A stretch of DNA of 54,546 bases, taken from contig JAFDWM010000006.1 of assembly GCA_018268455.1 (NCBI GenBank), positions 1 through 54,546 of the forward strand, written 5' to 3'. A model generated the notes under the pieces. The model saw only the letters and a list, made by a program, of their open reading frames with translations. It did not search any database and had not been told where the DNA came from. Shown piece by piece: positions 46,004-54,502 of this stretch. A program made the position numbers and the translations under genes. Within the stretch, counting starts at the first letter, position 1. Each line of letters opens with the position of its first letter. Source of the stretch: Actinomycetota bacterium. GTDB taxonomy: Bacteria; Actinomycetota; Actinomycetes; Actinomycetales; Microbacteriaceae.

Positions 46004-46793
46004 CATCGAGCCGGACGCTGACGAGCAGGGGCCGGTGGCGGCCTCCGCAGCCGCGCTGTCGGCGCTGGATGAGGGTGCGACCGGCGCCGACATCGCCGCA
46101 GCCGTCGAGGCGCCGTTCACCGTCGATGAGCCCGTGGCCACGCTGCCCGAGCCTTCGCTCACCGCCGCCGCCGTGAACGCCCGTCTGCTCGACGCCCGGG
46201 ATCTCGCCCTGGCGGCACTGCACGAGATCACGCCCGCCGCGACCGTCGGGCCGCCGGCCGGCTATCTCCCCGAGGCCGACGGCGTCATCTCGCTGCGCTT
46301 CGAGAACCGGCTCGGCGGCTATCCGGGCTGGTACTGGACCGTGTCCGTCGCCCAGGTCGATGACGCGGAGCCGACCGTGCTCGAGGCGGAGCTGCTGCCC
46401 GGTGATGGCGCGCTGCTCGCGCCGGACTGGGTGCCGTGGGCCGAGCGGCTCGCGGAGTACCGCGCGCACCAGGCCGAGCTCGCGGCTGCCGGGCAGGCGG
46501 AGGGCGGATCCGACGCGGCATCCGAGGACGAGGGATCCGACGACGAGGGCGACCTCGTCGCGGAGGACCTCGAGGACCTCGAGGACCTCGACGAGGACGA
46601 CCTCGACACCGAGGACCTCGAAGACGACGAAGAAGAGGGCGACTCCGGGCCGCGGCTGCACGCGGGAGACCTGGACGGCGTCGACATCGACGAGCTCGAC
46701 GACTCGACGCCGGACGAGGACTCCGATGACGAGGACTCCGATGACGAGGACTCCGATGACGAGGACGACGCGGACGACTCCGAGGAGGAGTGA
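45996..46793 (+). CDS. DUF3027 protein with acidic repeat tail
   Basis: A 265-aa actinobacterial DUF3027 protein. The folded core (about residues 60-165) contains ARDLALAALHEITPAATVG and RFENRLGGYPGWYWTVSVAQVDD, ending in the WVPWAERL box. The last 90 residues are almost pure Asp/Glu/Ser, including tandem D-S-D-D-E units encoded by 15-bp repeats (about 46717-46776). It overlaps the cold-shock gene by 8 nt. Function is unknown; the acidic tail could mimic nucleic acid or bind basic proteins. Confidence 0.9.
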   Translation: MPDIEPDADEQGPVAASAAALSALDEGATGADIAAAVEAPFTVDEPVATLPEPSLTAAAVNARLLDARDLALAALHEITPAATVGPPAGYLPEADGVISLRFENRLGGYPGWYWTVSVAQVDDAEPTVLEAELLPGDGALLAPDWVPWAERLAEYRAHQAELAAAGQAEGGSDAASEDEGSDDEGDLVAEDLEDLEDLDEDDLDTEDLEDDEEEGDSGPRLHAGDLDGVDIDELDDSTPDEDSDDEDSDDEDSDDEDDADDSEEE

Positions 46794-46809
46794 GCCGAGC
46801 GCCGACTGC

Positions 46810-46855
46810 GCAGACGAGAGAAGCGCCCCCGCGAGGGGGCGCTTCTCTCGTCTGC
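46810..46855. terminator. Bidirectional terminator, DUF3027 / serC
   Basis: A 21-bp perfect inverted repeat (arm 46810-46830, GCAGACGAGAGAAGCGCCCC plus one C; complement 46835-46855) with a GCGA loop separates the convergent genes. Confidence 0.9.
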
Positions 46856-46863
46856 GGCAGGTG

Positions 46864-47985
<1,122 letters not shown>

Positions 47986-48089
47986 CTAGGCGGCGCGGGC
48001 ACCCTGCCTCGGCCCGTGTGACACGGGGGGACATGCGTGCGGGCAGACCTCTCGCGGGCCCCGGGCGCGGAGCCGGTGGTCACCGGCAG

Positions 48090-48108
48090 AAGGTAGGCTT
48101 GCCTAAGA
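48090..48108 (+). promoter_or_regulatory. dtxR: DtxR/IdeR iron box
   Basis: AGGTAGGCTTGCCTAAG (48091-48107) is a good match on the minus strand to the TTAGGTTAGSCTAACCTAA iron-box consensus. It overlaps TAGGCT (48094-48099), a possible -10, and lies about 45 nt before the dtxR ATG, suggesting autoregulation. Confidence 0.65.
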
Positions 48109-48152
48109 ACGAGCAGCGATCGCGGCACTCCCGCGGCAGGACAGGGGGATCG

Positions 48153-48845
48153 ATGGCCGATCTGATCGACACGACCGAGATGTATCTGCGCACCATCCTC
48201 GAGCTCGAGGAGGAGAACATCGTGCCGCTGCGGGCGCGCATCTCCGAGCGGCTCGGGCATTCCGGCCCCACGGTCTCGCAGACGGTCGGGCGCATGGAGC
48301 GCGATGGATTGGTGGTCGTGTCCGAGGACCGCCGTCTCGAGCTGACCGAGTCCGGCCGGCGCAAGGCCGTCGACGTGATGCGCAAGCACCGTCTCGCGGA
48401 GCGCCTGCTCTCCGACGTGATCGGCCTGGACTGGGCGTACGTGCATGAAGAGGCCTGCCGCTGGGAGCACGTCATGAGCGAGCAGGTCGAGCGCCGGCTC
48501 GTCGAGCTGCTCGGCCACCCGACCGAGTCGCCCTACGGCAACCCGATTCCCGGGCTGGATCAGATCGGCGCGGCCCCGGCGCGCACGTTCGACGAGGGCG
48601 TGATCGGACTCGTCGAGCACATGAACACCGCGGGCACCCCGACCGAGGGCACCGTGCGCCGCCTCGCCGAGCCGGCGCAGGTGGATCCGGAGCTGCTCGA
48701 GCAGCTGCGCGGCGCCGGCGTGGTGCCCGGTGCGCGCGGCCGGTTCCGCTTCAACGAGGGTTACGTGCTGATCGAGGTGGACGGCCAGGACGAGGGCCTG
48801 GAGCTGCCGGTCGAGCTGGCCTCGCACATCTTCCTCGTGGCCTGA
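48153..48845 (+). CDS. dtxR: Iron-dependent regulator DtxR/IdeR
   Basis: A 230-aa metal-dependent repressor. The N-terminal helix-turn-helix (LIDTTEMYLRTILELEEENIV, RISERLGHSGPTVSQTVGRMERDGL) and dimerisation/metal domain (MRKHRLAERLLSDVIGLDW, EEACRWEHVMSEQVERRL) closely follow DtxR, including metal-ligand Cys and His/Glu positions. A C-terminal SH3-like domain completes it. With Fe(II) it represses iron uptake genes. ATG 48153 follows AGGGGGATCG. An iron box lies upstream. Confidence 0.94.
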   Translation: MADLIDTTEMYLRTILELEEENIVPLRARISERLGHSGPTVSQTVGRMERDGLVVVSEDRRLELTESGRRKAVDVMRKHRLAERLLSDVIGLDWAYVHEEACRWEHVMSEQVERRLVELLGHPTESPYGNPIPGLDQIGAAPARTFDEGVIGLVEHMNTAGTPTEGTVRRLAEPAQVDPELLEQLRGAGVVPGARGRFRFNEGYVLIEVDGQDEGLELPVELASHIFLVA

Positions 48846-48983
48846 GCGCCGTTCCGGCGGGCCCGATCCTGACCGACCGCTGAACGTGGTCGTGCAGCGG
48901 GCCCGGGAATCCGCGGAAAATCGGCGTTCAGCCGCCGCAAATCGCGGTGTGACACGGTCATGAGTTTCCGATAGCGTCGAAGA

Positions 48984-49130
48984 GCCGTCGACGCCATCCC
49001 GTCGTCGGACTCCGCTGCGCTCGCCTCATCGGCCCGTCGCCGCCGTGGAGAGACGTGTGTCCGAACCCGTGCGGACCGACCCGATCGACGACGGACCGGC
49101 GCCCTGTGCGCAGAGGCCGGAGGACAGACT
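48984..49130 (+). other. Long 5' leader of the first M23 gene
   Basis: TAGCGT at 48972-48977 predicts transcription from about 48984, leaving about 147 nt of untranslated leader. It contains a small hairpin (GTCCG ... CGGAC) and ends GAGGCCGGAGGA before the TTG. The second M23 gene has a leader of nearly the same length and the same kind of ending. No known riboswitch core was recognised. The gap 48846-48971 holds no gene. Confidence 0.4.
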
Positions 49131-49946
49131 TTGCCTGACACCACGATCGAGACCAGCAGTACTCCCGAGGCGACGAAGCGACGTCCGGCGCAGACCCGAA
49201 CCGAGGCGCTCGTGCGCCCCGTGCGCACCGTCGCGATCCTCGGCGCCGTCGGCGCCCTGGTCGCCGCCATCGCCCTGCCGGCGTTCGCCTCGGCGAACGG
49301 CCCCGCGGGAGCGGAGCCCGTCACCACCGAGCAGATCGCCAAGGACAACGCGCAGTCGATCGTCGTGGCGTCGGAGGCGGTCCAGACCTCGAATGTGCGT
49401 GCGTCGTTCACCGCCACCACGCCCGACGAGATCGAGAAGAAGAAGGCCGAGGAGGCCGCCGCCGCCCGCGCCGCCGAGGCCGCGGCTGCGGCATCCTCGT
49501 CCAGTTCGGCTCGGCCGTCGACGGCCGGCGTGCTGCTCGCCGCACCCGGATCCGGCGCCGTGCGCTATCCCGTCCTGAGCTTCACCTCCGGCGAGGGCCC
49601 GGGTTCCGGGCGCGGCCACGAGGGCTGGGACATGATCGCGCCGGAAGGCACCCCGATCTACGCCGCGGCATCGGGCACCGTGACCGCCTCGGCCGAGAGT
49701 ATCGGCGGCTACGGCGTCTCGATCATGATCATGAGCAACATCAACGGCACCATGGTCGAGACCCGCTACGGGCACATGGTCTACGGCAGCCGCCAGGTCT
49801 CCGCAGGAGACACGGTCCAGGCTGGTCAGCTCATCGGGCTCGTCGGCAACACCGGCAACTCCTACGGCTCGCACCTGCACTTCGAGGTGCGCATCGGCGG
49901 CTCGGTCCTCGACCCCGAGCCCTGGCTCGCCGCCAACGCGGGCTGA
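49131..49946 (+). CDS. M23-family metallopeptidase (LytM type)
   Basis: A 271-aa secreted or membrane-anchored peptidase that likely cuts peptidoglycan cross-links. A basic N-terminus is followed by a hydrophobic segment ending ALPAFASA (about residues 33-55), an Ala/Glu/Lys coiled region (EIEKKKAEEAAAARAAEA) and the M23 domain. Zinc ligands are in GRGHEGWDMIAP (H and D) and SHLHFEV (H-x-H), plus the catalytic RYGHM. TTG 49131 is set by GGAGGA six bases upstream. Its neighbour at 50237 is a close paralogue with the same start codon and layout. Confidence 0.9.
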   Translation: MPDTTIETSSTPEATKRRPAQTRTEALVRPVRTVAILGAVGALVAAIALPAFASANGPAGAEPVTTEQIAKDNAQSIVVASEAVQTSNVRASFTATTPDEIEKKKAEEAAAARAAEAAAAASSSSSARPSTAGVLLAAPGSGAVRYPVLSFTSGEGPGSGRGHEGWDMIAPEGTPIYAAASGTVTASAESIGGYGVSIMIMSNINGTMVETRYGHMVYGSRQVSAGDTVQAGQLIGLVGNTGNSYGSHLHFEVRIGGSVLDPEPWLAANAG

Positions 49947-49986
49947 TCCCGCGGCCTTCGCAGCGCGGCTCCGCCCGCCTGTCTGC

Positions 49987-50018
49987 TCACGCCCTTCTCC
50001 TCGCGGAGAGGGGCGTGA
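49987..50018 (+). terminator. Terminator after first M23 gene
   Basis: TCACGCCCTTCTCC (49987-50000) pairs with GGAGAGGGGCGTGA (50005-50018) with one G-T pair and a TCGC loop, 41 nt after the stop. Confidence 0.7.
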
Positions 50019-50053
50019 CCGTCTCCGACACCGGGATCCTGAGAGAACCGGGG

Positions 50054-50080
50054 GTGACAGGAAGGTCACATTCGGGTAAC
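50054..50080 (+). promoter_or_regulatory. Three 11-bp-spaced GTnAC repeats at the second M23 promoter
   Basis: GTGAC (50054), GTCAC (50065) and GTAAC (50076) are spaced exactly 11 bp, one helical turn. The last overlaps TAACGT (50077-50082), the likely -10. Direct repeats of this kind resemble binding sites of the cell-wall regulator MtrA, which controls M23 and NlpC/P60 peptidases in actinobacteria; that link is an inference. Confidence 0.45.
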
Positions 50081-50088
50081 GTCGGGGA

Positions 50089-50236
50089 GGTCGCCATCGA
50101 GAAGCCCGATGACGATCGCCGCGTCGGACGCCTCCCGGCTCGTCTCCGGCACGGTCACACTGCGCACGTCGTGTGGGTTGAGGTGCGCGCGAATCCGGAC
50201 GAGCCGACGCCCCCGTCGAGGCCTGGAGGAAGCCCT
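50089..50236 (+). other. Long 5' leader of the second M23 gene
   Basis: Measured from the predicted start about 7 nt after TAACGT, the untranslated leader is about 148 nt, almost identical in length to that of the paralogue. It contains CACAC ... GTGTG and ends GAGGCCTGGAGGA before the TTG. The remaining gap sequence (49947-50053) holds the upstream gene's terminator and no gene. Confidence 0.4.
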
Positions 50237-51097
50237 TTGGCTGGAGCACCCGAGAACAGCGAGAACAGCACGATCGAGCGCGCGACGCCGCACCGCTCAC
50301 CCCGCCCGGCGCGGGGAGCGAAGAGATCCGCGGTGGGCCCGTTCCGCACCTTCGCGATCCTCGCGGCCGTCGGCGCTCTCGTCACGGCCATCGCGCTGCC
50401 GGCGTTCGCAACTGGTGCGCCGGTCGCCGCCAGTGCAGCGCAGACCACCCAGAAGCTCGCCGCCGATCATGCCCAGTCGATCGTCGTCGCCTCCGAGGCG
50501 ACCGCGCCGACGGCCACGCGCAGCGCCTTCACCGCGACGACTCCGGAGGAGATCGCGGCGAAGAAGGCCGAGGAAGAGGCCGCGGCCCGTGCGGCCGAAG
50601 CCGCGGCAGCCAAGGCGGCGGCGGATGCAGCCGGCGCCGCGACCGCGTCCGTGCGCAGCGGCATGCCGACGATCGCGCAGCCCGGACAGGTGATCTACCC
50701 GATGGTGGGCGGCTCGTACACGCTGAGCGACGGCTTCGGCGCCGCGCGCAGTGGCCGCAGCCACATGGGTCAGGACTTCGCGGCTCCGATCGGCACGCCG
50801 ATCTACGCCATCGCCGACGGCTGCGTCACGACGTCGCAGAGCGACTACGGCGGGTACGGCGAGACCATCGTCCTCGCGCACCCGGGACTCAGCGGAGCGA
50901 ATGCGATCTCCACCCTGTACGGGCACATGAACTACGGCAGTCGCGCGGTGGGCGTGGGCCAGTGCGTCACGGCGGGGCAGTACCTCGGAGAGGTCGGGAA
51001 CACGGGCTGGGTGTCCGGATCCTGCCTGCACTTCGAGGTGATGGTCAACAACGTCGAGATCGACCCGCTGGCCTGGCTGCAGTCGAACGTGCTCTGA
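50237..51097 (+). CDS. M23-family metallopeptidase, paralogue
   Basis: A 286-aa paralogue of the preceding peptidase. Order: basic N-terminus, hydrophobic segment (FRTFAILAAVGALVTAIALPAFA), Ala/Glu/Lys coiled segment (EEIAAKKAEEEAAARAAEAAAAK), M23 domain with RSHMGQDFAAP, LYGHMNYG and CLHFEV. The first histidine and aspartate and the terminal H-x-H equivalents read S-H-M-G-Q-D and C-L-H-F, so the last motif has Cys in place of the first His of HxH; activity may be altered. TTG 50237 has GGAGGA 6 nt upstream, matching the paralogue; the longer frame from 50015 is rejected. Two extra cysteines (DGCVTT, GQCVTA) suggest a disulfide. Confidence 0.88.
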   Translation: MAGAPENSENSTIERATPHRSPRPARGAKRSAVGPFRTFAILAAVGALVTAIALPAFATGAPVAASAAQTTQKLAADHAQSIVVASEATAPTATRSAFTATTPEEIAAKKAEEEAAARAAEAAAAKAAADAAGAATASVRSGMPTIAQPGQVIYPMVGGSYTLSDGFGAARSGRSHMGQDFAAPIGTPIYAIADGCVTTSQSDYGGYGETIVLAHPGLSGANAISTLYGHMNYGSRAVGVGQCVTAGQYLGEVGNTGWVSGSCLHFEVMVNNVEIDPLAWLQSNVL

Positions 51098-51185
51098 GAC
51101 GGATCCGGGTTCACCGGATGTTCTCCGCGTCCTCAGGGGCGCATGCGTTAGCCTGAACGCGTCGTCGCAAGGGCGGAGGAACTCG

Positions 51186-51299
51186 ATGGAGCGAATACCG
51201 GCCATCCGAACCACGGATGCACTCGGTCGCCTCGTTCTTCGGCAATGCCCGCAGGATCTGCACGGTGTGTCCGTGCGCGCAAGGCGCTGTCTCTCGTAG
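51186..51299 (+). CDS. Possible 37-aa leader peptide upstream of HNH gene
   Basis: ATG 51186 follows a strong GGCGGAGGA and opens a 37-codon frame ending TAG 51297-51299. TAGCCT at 51149-51154 could be the promoter -10. The peptide is basic and ends ARRCLS; no family is recognised. It lies about 90 nt before the HNH ATG, and translation of the leader could influence that gene. The rest of the 51098-51389 gap holds nothing else I can support. Confidence 0.35.
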   Translation: MERIPAIRTTDALGRLVLRQCPQDLHGVSVRARRCLS

Positions 51300-51389
51300 A
51301 CGGCGCCTTTCGTCTTTCCTGCGGACCTTCCGCCTGCGCACGGTCGAGAGCACCGGGAAGCCGTCCCGGTCGATTCGAAGGGATGCAGG

Positions 51390-51887
51390 ATGCGCACACT
51401 GGTGCTCAACGCAGGCTACGAACCGCTGGCGATCGTGTCGTTCAGACGCGCGCTCGTGCTGGTCATGAACGAGAAGGCGTCCGTGGTGGAATGCGTCATG
51501 GACGACCCCGTCTGGACCGCGAGTCGCAGCTTCGACCGCCCCGTCGTCATCGTGCTCAGCCGCTACGTGCGGATGCCCAGAGCCCGGCACGCACCGGTGA
51601 CCCGGCGCGGGGTGCTGCGCCGGGATGGCAACCGGTGCGGCTACTGCGGCAAGTCCGCCTCCACGATCGACCACGTGCTCCCGCGCTCGCGCGGCGGCAA
51701 GAACTCCTGGGAGAACCTCGTCGCCTGCTGTCTGCGCTGCAACAACATGAAGAGCGACCGCACCCCCCAGGAGATGGGCTGGGAGCTGCGTCTGACACCG
51801 GCGCCGCCTCGAGGCGGCGGGTGGACGGTGCGCGGATCCGAGCGCAGAGAGCCCAGCTGGGAACCCTACCTCGCGATGGCCGCGTGA
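51390..51887 (+). CDS. HNH endonuclease-family protein
   Basis: A 165-aa protein of the small HNH family common in actinobacteria. The zinc-binding cysteine pairs are CGYCGKSAS and CCLRCNNMKSDRTP, flanking the His-containing core STIDHVLPRSRGGKNSWENL (D-H...N). The N-terminal part (MRTLVLNAGYEPLAIVSFRRALVLVMNEKA) is the typical partner segment of this family. ATG 51390 follows AAGGG/GCAGG. Role in DNA metabolism is assumed; no mobile or phage genes accompany it. Confidence 0.92.
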   Translation: MRTLVLNAGYEPLAIVSFRRALVLVMNEKASVVECVMDDPVWTASRSFDRPVVIVLSRYVRMPRARHAPVTRRGVLRRDGNRCGYCGKSASTIDHVLPRSRGGKNSWENLVACCLRCNNMKSDRTPQEMGWELRLTPAPPRGGGWTVRGSERREPSWEPYLAMAA

Positions 51888-51917
51888 CGGATCCGCTCAT
51901 CGATAGACTGTTCGGGC

Positions 51918-51991
51918 GCCCTCGTAGCTCAGCAGGATAGAGCAGCCCTCTCCTAAAGGGCAGGTCGCAGGTTCGAATCCTGTCGAGGGCA
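51918..51991 (+). tRNA. tRNA-Arg (anticodon CCT)
   Basis: Acceptor arms GCCCTCG (51918-51924) and CGAGGGC (51984-51990) pair fully. The D-arm is TAGCTCAGCAGGATAGAGCA, the anticodon stem GCCCT/AGGGC encloses CTCCTAA giving CCT, and the T-arm is CGCAGG-TTCGAAT-CCTGT-like. CCA is not encoded. It reads the rare AGG codon. Confidence 0.95.
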
Positions 51992-52000
51992 CGATCCGCA

Positions 52001-52030
52001 GAAGGGGCCGCCCGCCAGGGCGGCCCCTTC
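52001..52030. terminator. Terminator between tRNA-Arg and lsr2
   Basis: GAAGGGGCCGCCC (52001-52013) pairs perfectly with 52018-52030 across a GCCA loop, followed by TTT on the plus strand. It serves the tRNA and possibly the convergent lsr2 gene. Confidence 0.85.
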
Positions 52031-52050
52031 TTTCGCGGGTTTCGTGGGGG

Positions 52051-52395
52051 TCAGTGCGCGGCGCGGTACGCCTCGACGACGTCGGCCGGCACACGGCCGC
52101 GGTCGGAGAGCTTGTAGCCGTTCTCACCGGCCCAGGCCCGGATGAGGGCGGTCTCGGGGTTGCGGTTCGGGCGCTTCGCCGCGGCGGCCGGCCGGACGGC
52201 GCCCGCGCGCTGGGTGCGGCGACCCGCGGAGACGTACGTCGCGAGAGCGGCGCGCAGCTCCTCCGCATGCGCTGTGGTGAGGTCGATCTCGTAAGCGGCG
52301 CCATCGAGGGAGAAATGCACCGTCTCGCCTTCGCCGATTTCCAGGACAGTGCCGTCGATATCGTCGACGAGCTGATGAACGATTTTGCGTGCCAT
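52051..52395 (-). CDS. lsr2: Lsr2-family nucleoid-associated protein
   Basis: A 114-aa H-NS-like protein that bridges AT-rich DNA and silences foreign genes. The N-terminal dimerisation domain starts ARKIVHQLVDDIDG, with EIDLTTAHAEELRAAL, and the C-terminal DNA-binding domain (IRAWAGENGYKLSDRGRVPADVVEAY) holds the AT-hook-like R-G-R. ATG 52395 has TATCTT 7 nt upstream. It is convergent with tRNA-Arg. Confidence 0.96.
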   Translation of the reverse strand: MARKIVHQLVDDIDGTVLEIGEGETVHFSLDGAAYEIDLTTAHAEELRAALATYVSAGRRTQRAGAVRPAAAAKRPNRNPETALIRAWAGENGYKLSDRGRVPADVVEAYRAAH

Positions 52396-52448
52396 GCGCA
52401 CAAAGATATGTCGTCGCAATGCTGTGCGCAATCATTGCAATGCGTGTG

Positions 52449-52775
52449 TCAGGAATGCCCGGTGTCGATGAGCTTCAGCCCGACAATGCAACCGACCAGA
52501 CCGAGGATCAGCAGGATCCGCAGCCAGGACACTTCAGAATCACCGGTGATCATCGCCCAGATCACCGTGAGGGACGCGCCGATTCCCACCCAGACCGCAT
52601 AGGCGGTGGGAGTCGGGATCTCGCGCATGGCCCAGCCTAGGCCGAACATCGACAGTCCAAGGCCTGTCACGAAGATGATGCTCGGCCACAATTTCGTGAA
52701 GCCCTCCGACTTGCCGAGAGCTGTGGCCCAGACGGCTTCGAACATTCCCGAGACGACGAGCACGATCCACGACAT
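52449..52775 (-). CDS. SMR-family exporter, SugE/Gdx-like
   Basis: A 108-aa four-helix small multidrug resistance protein. The conserved Glu in the first helix (SGMFEAVWATALGKSEGF), the central IPTPTAYAVWVGIGA motif and the end GLVGCIVGLKLI fit SugE/Gdx-type transporters, which export guanidinium or quaternary compounds as antiparallel dimers. ATG 52775 follows GGAGGAT. No guanidine riboswitch was recognised upstream, so the guanidinium assignment is tentative. It stands alone, not as a paired SMR. Confidence 0.9.
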   Translation of the reverse strand: MSWIVLVVSGMFEAVWATALGKSEGFTKLWPSIIFVTGLGLSMFGLGWAMREIPTPTAYAVWVGIGASLTVIWAMITGDSEVSWLRILLILGLVGCIVGLKLIDTGHS

Positions 52776-52902
52776 GTGATCCTCCGAGAGCCAGTCTTTT
52801 CGCTTTCCGGGTACTGGCCCGCCTCGTCCGGGTGCGCATCGCGCAATGGTCACAGTAGCCCGGCGGCCTGGGCAGGACCCGTGCAGTCGTGGAACGGTGC
52901 GC

Positions 52903-53757
52903 TCAGGGGATGAGACTGTCGCGGCGCGCCCGGGCGACCGCCGCGTGCCGCGTCGGGGCGTCCAGCTTGGACATCGCGGTGCCGAGGTACGCCTTCACCG
53001 TCGACTCGCGCAGGCCGAGCTCCTCCGCGATCTGCCCGTTCGTCTGTCCGAGCGCCGCACAGGCGAGCACGTCGAGCTCGCGTGGCGAGAGGTGCACCTC
53101 GGTGGCGCGGGGGAGGGGATCCGGGGTGGCGAGCGCGAGCAGCCGGCGCTCGAGCACGCCGAGGCGTTCGCGCACGTCCGAGTCCTGCGCGAGAGCGGCG
53201 ATGGAGCGCACCTCGGCGAAGCTCTCGCGCAGCTCCTCCCGATGCGCGGCGCTGAGCGAGGGGACCGGAGTCGGAGGCTTGATGGCGCGCACCCGCCGCT
53301 CGACCTCCTCGCGGATGCGCAGCTCCGCGCCCAGCGCGTCCGCGATCTGGATGGCCGGCGTGGTCGTCACTCCGCCGGCGGGGCTGTGCTCCCAGGTGCC
53401 GACGTAGAGCACACCGCGGGGGCGTCCGGAGACGATCACGGGGATCGCCAGCAGGGTGCGCAGACCCTCGCCGAGCACGAAGCCGTCGTAGTCGTGCGTG
53501 ATCTGCTGGGAGGACCCGTAGTCGTGGGTCATGCGCGGGCGCAGCTCGGTCATCGCGCGCCCGCCGAGACCGCGCTGGAGCTGCACGCGCAACCCCTCCA
53601 GGCTCCGCGTGCGGTTGCCGACGACCGTCGTCACGGGAACCTCTCCGCTGGCGAGCAGGCCGCCGAAGGCCACGGGGAAGCGCGTGCGACGGGTCAGCTC
53701 GCGCACGGCCTGCGCGACCAGATCCGCGTCGGATCCGACGGCGTCGAAGGTGTTCAC
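52903..53757 (-). CDS. GAF-LuxR transcriptional regulator
   Basis: A 284-aa regulator with an N-terminal GAF-like sensory domain ([24 protein letters not shown] ... [20 protein letters not shown]) and a C-terminal LuxR helix-turn-helix ([43 protein letters not shown]). The GTG start at 53757 has no clear ribosome site and is tentative. It is divergent from the DUF485/symporter operon across a perfect 14-bp palindrome, so control of acetate or carboxylate uptake is likely. Confidence 0.85.
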   Translation of the reverse strand: MNTFDAVGSDADLVAQAVRELTRRTRFPVAFGGLLASGEVPVTTVVGNRTRSLEGLRVQLQRGLGGRAMTELRPRMTHDYGSSQQITHDYDGFVLGEGLRTLLAIPVIVSGRPRGVLYVGTWEHSPAGGVTTTPAIQIADALGAELRIREEVERRVRAIKPPTPVPSLSAAHREELRESFAEVRSIAALAQDSDVRERLGVLERRLLALATPDPLPRATEVHLSPRELDVLACAALGQTNGQIAEELGLRESTVKAYLGTAMSKLDAPTRHAAVARARRDSLIP

Positions 53758-53802
53758 CGATGTACCAACTTTCGGGGGTGACGTCTGCGTCCCCGCGTTT
53801 CG

Positions 53803-53816
53803 TAGCGTCGACGCTA
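53803..53816. promoter_or_regulatory. Perfect 14-bp palindrome in the divergent promoter region
   Basis: TAGCGTCGACGCTA is self-complementary and lies between the LuxR regulator and the DUF485 gene. It is a good operator candidate and also contains TAGCGT-like -10 hexamers on both strands. A GC hairpin at 53820-53847 follows in the DUF485 leader. Confidence 0.5.
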
Positions 53817-53873
53817 TCACCTGGGCGGGCATTGGGGCCCGCCCAGGATGTCGATATGAGGCAAGGAGGCCCC

Positions 53874-54221
53874 GTGTCAGATCCCACGGATGTACGCCCT
53901 TCGTTGGGCGTCGATTACCTGCAGGTGCAGGAGTCCGAACCATTCCGCACATTGCGCAAGGACCATCGGTCCTTCGTCTTCCCGCTGGCCGTCGTGTTCC
54001 TCGTGTGGTACTTCGTGTACGTGCTGCTCGCCGCATTCGCCCCGCAATTCATGGCGCAGCGCGTGTGGGGCGACATCACGGTCGGGTTGCTTTTCGGCCT
54101 CGGACAGTTCGTCACGACGTTCGCGATCACGATGGGATATGTCGCATTCGCGAATCGTCGTCTGGATCCGCAGTCCGCGAGCATCCGATCCACGCTGGAG
54201 AAGGCGGAGGTCGACGCATGA
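53874..54221 (+). CDS. DUF485 membrane protein, symporter partner
   Basis: A 115-aa protein with a soluble N-terminus and two transmembrane helices ([24 protein letters not shown] and [25 protein letters not shown]), the DUF485/YjcH pattern. Such proteins are encoded just before the acetate permease ActP. GTG 53874 has AAGGAGG directly upstream and is preferred to ATG 53853. The stop overlaps the next start as ATGA, confirming the operon. Confidence 0.9.
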   Translation: MSDPTDVRPSLGVDYLQVQESEPFRTLRKDHRSFVFPLAVVFLVWYFVYVLLAAFAPQFMAQRVWGDITVGLLFGLGQFVTTFAITMGYVAFANRRLDPQSASIRSTLEKAEVDA

Positions 54222-54502
54222 TCGCACATGCCGCCACCGGATCCACGCTCGCGCAGAGCAATCCCGTCCTCAACATCTCGGTGTTCCTCGGCTTCGTCGC
54301 CGTGACACTGTTCATCGTCATCCGCGCCAGCCGAAACAACAAGACGGCAGCGGACTATTACGCCGCAGGGCGCAGCTTCACCGGACCGCAGAACGGATTC
54401 GCGATCGCGGGCGACTATCTGTCGGCGGCCTCGTTCCTCGGCATTTGCGGGCTCTTCGCAGTTGAGGGTGTAGTCGAGGGTCGGGTGCGGGTTCGCGGAT
54501 AG
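54218..54502 (+). pseudogene. Solute:sodium symporter (ActP-like), interrupted by an IS
   Basis: From ATG 54218 the product starts as an SSS-family symporter: an N-terminal helix ([21 protein letters not shown]), then [37 protein letters not shown], the conserved opening of ActP-type permeases. At 54450 this stops matching and the frame runs into insertion-sequence DNA, ending at 54500-54502. Only about 77 residues are symporter, of roughly 540 expected. The DUF485 partner upstream is intact. The host thus probably lacks this transporter, unless the IS excises. Confidence 0.75.

Noticed and set aside
48984-50236. c-di-AMP (ydaO) riboswitch in the M23 leaders
   Set aside because: Suggested by gene type and by TCCGAACCCG in the first leader, but the other conserved ydaO segments were not found.
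50015-50236. N-terminal extension of the second M23 peptidase from an upstream start
   Set aside because: It would place the likely promoter inside the gene; the paralogue starts at the equivalent TTG after GGAGGA.
51390-51991. Prophage or integrated element at tRNA-Arg
   Set aside because: HNH and tRNA together can suggest one, but no integrase, phage genes or duplicated tRNA end are seen.
52776-52860. Guanidine riboswitch upstream of the SMR gene
   Set aside because: The short leader lacks the paired ACGG/ACGR-loop hairpins of mini-ykkC and any recognisable ykkC core.
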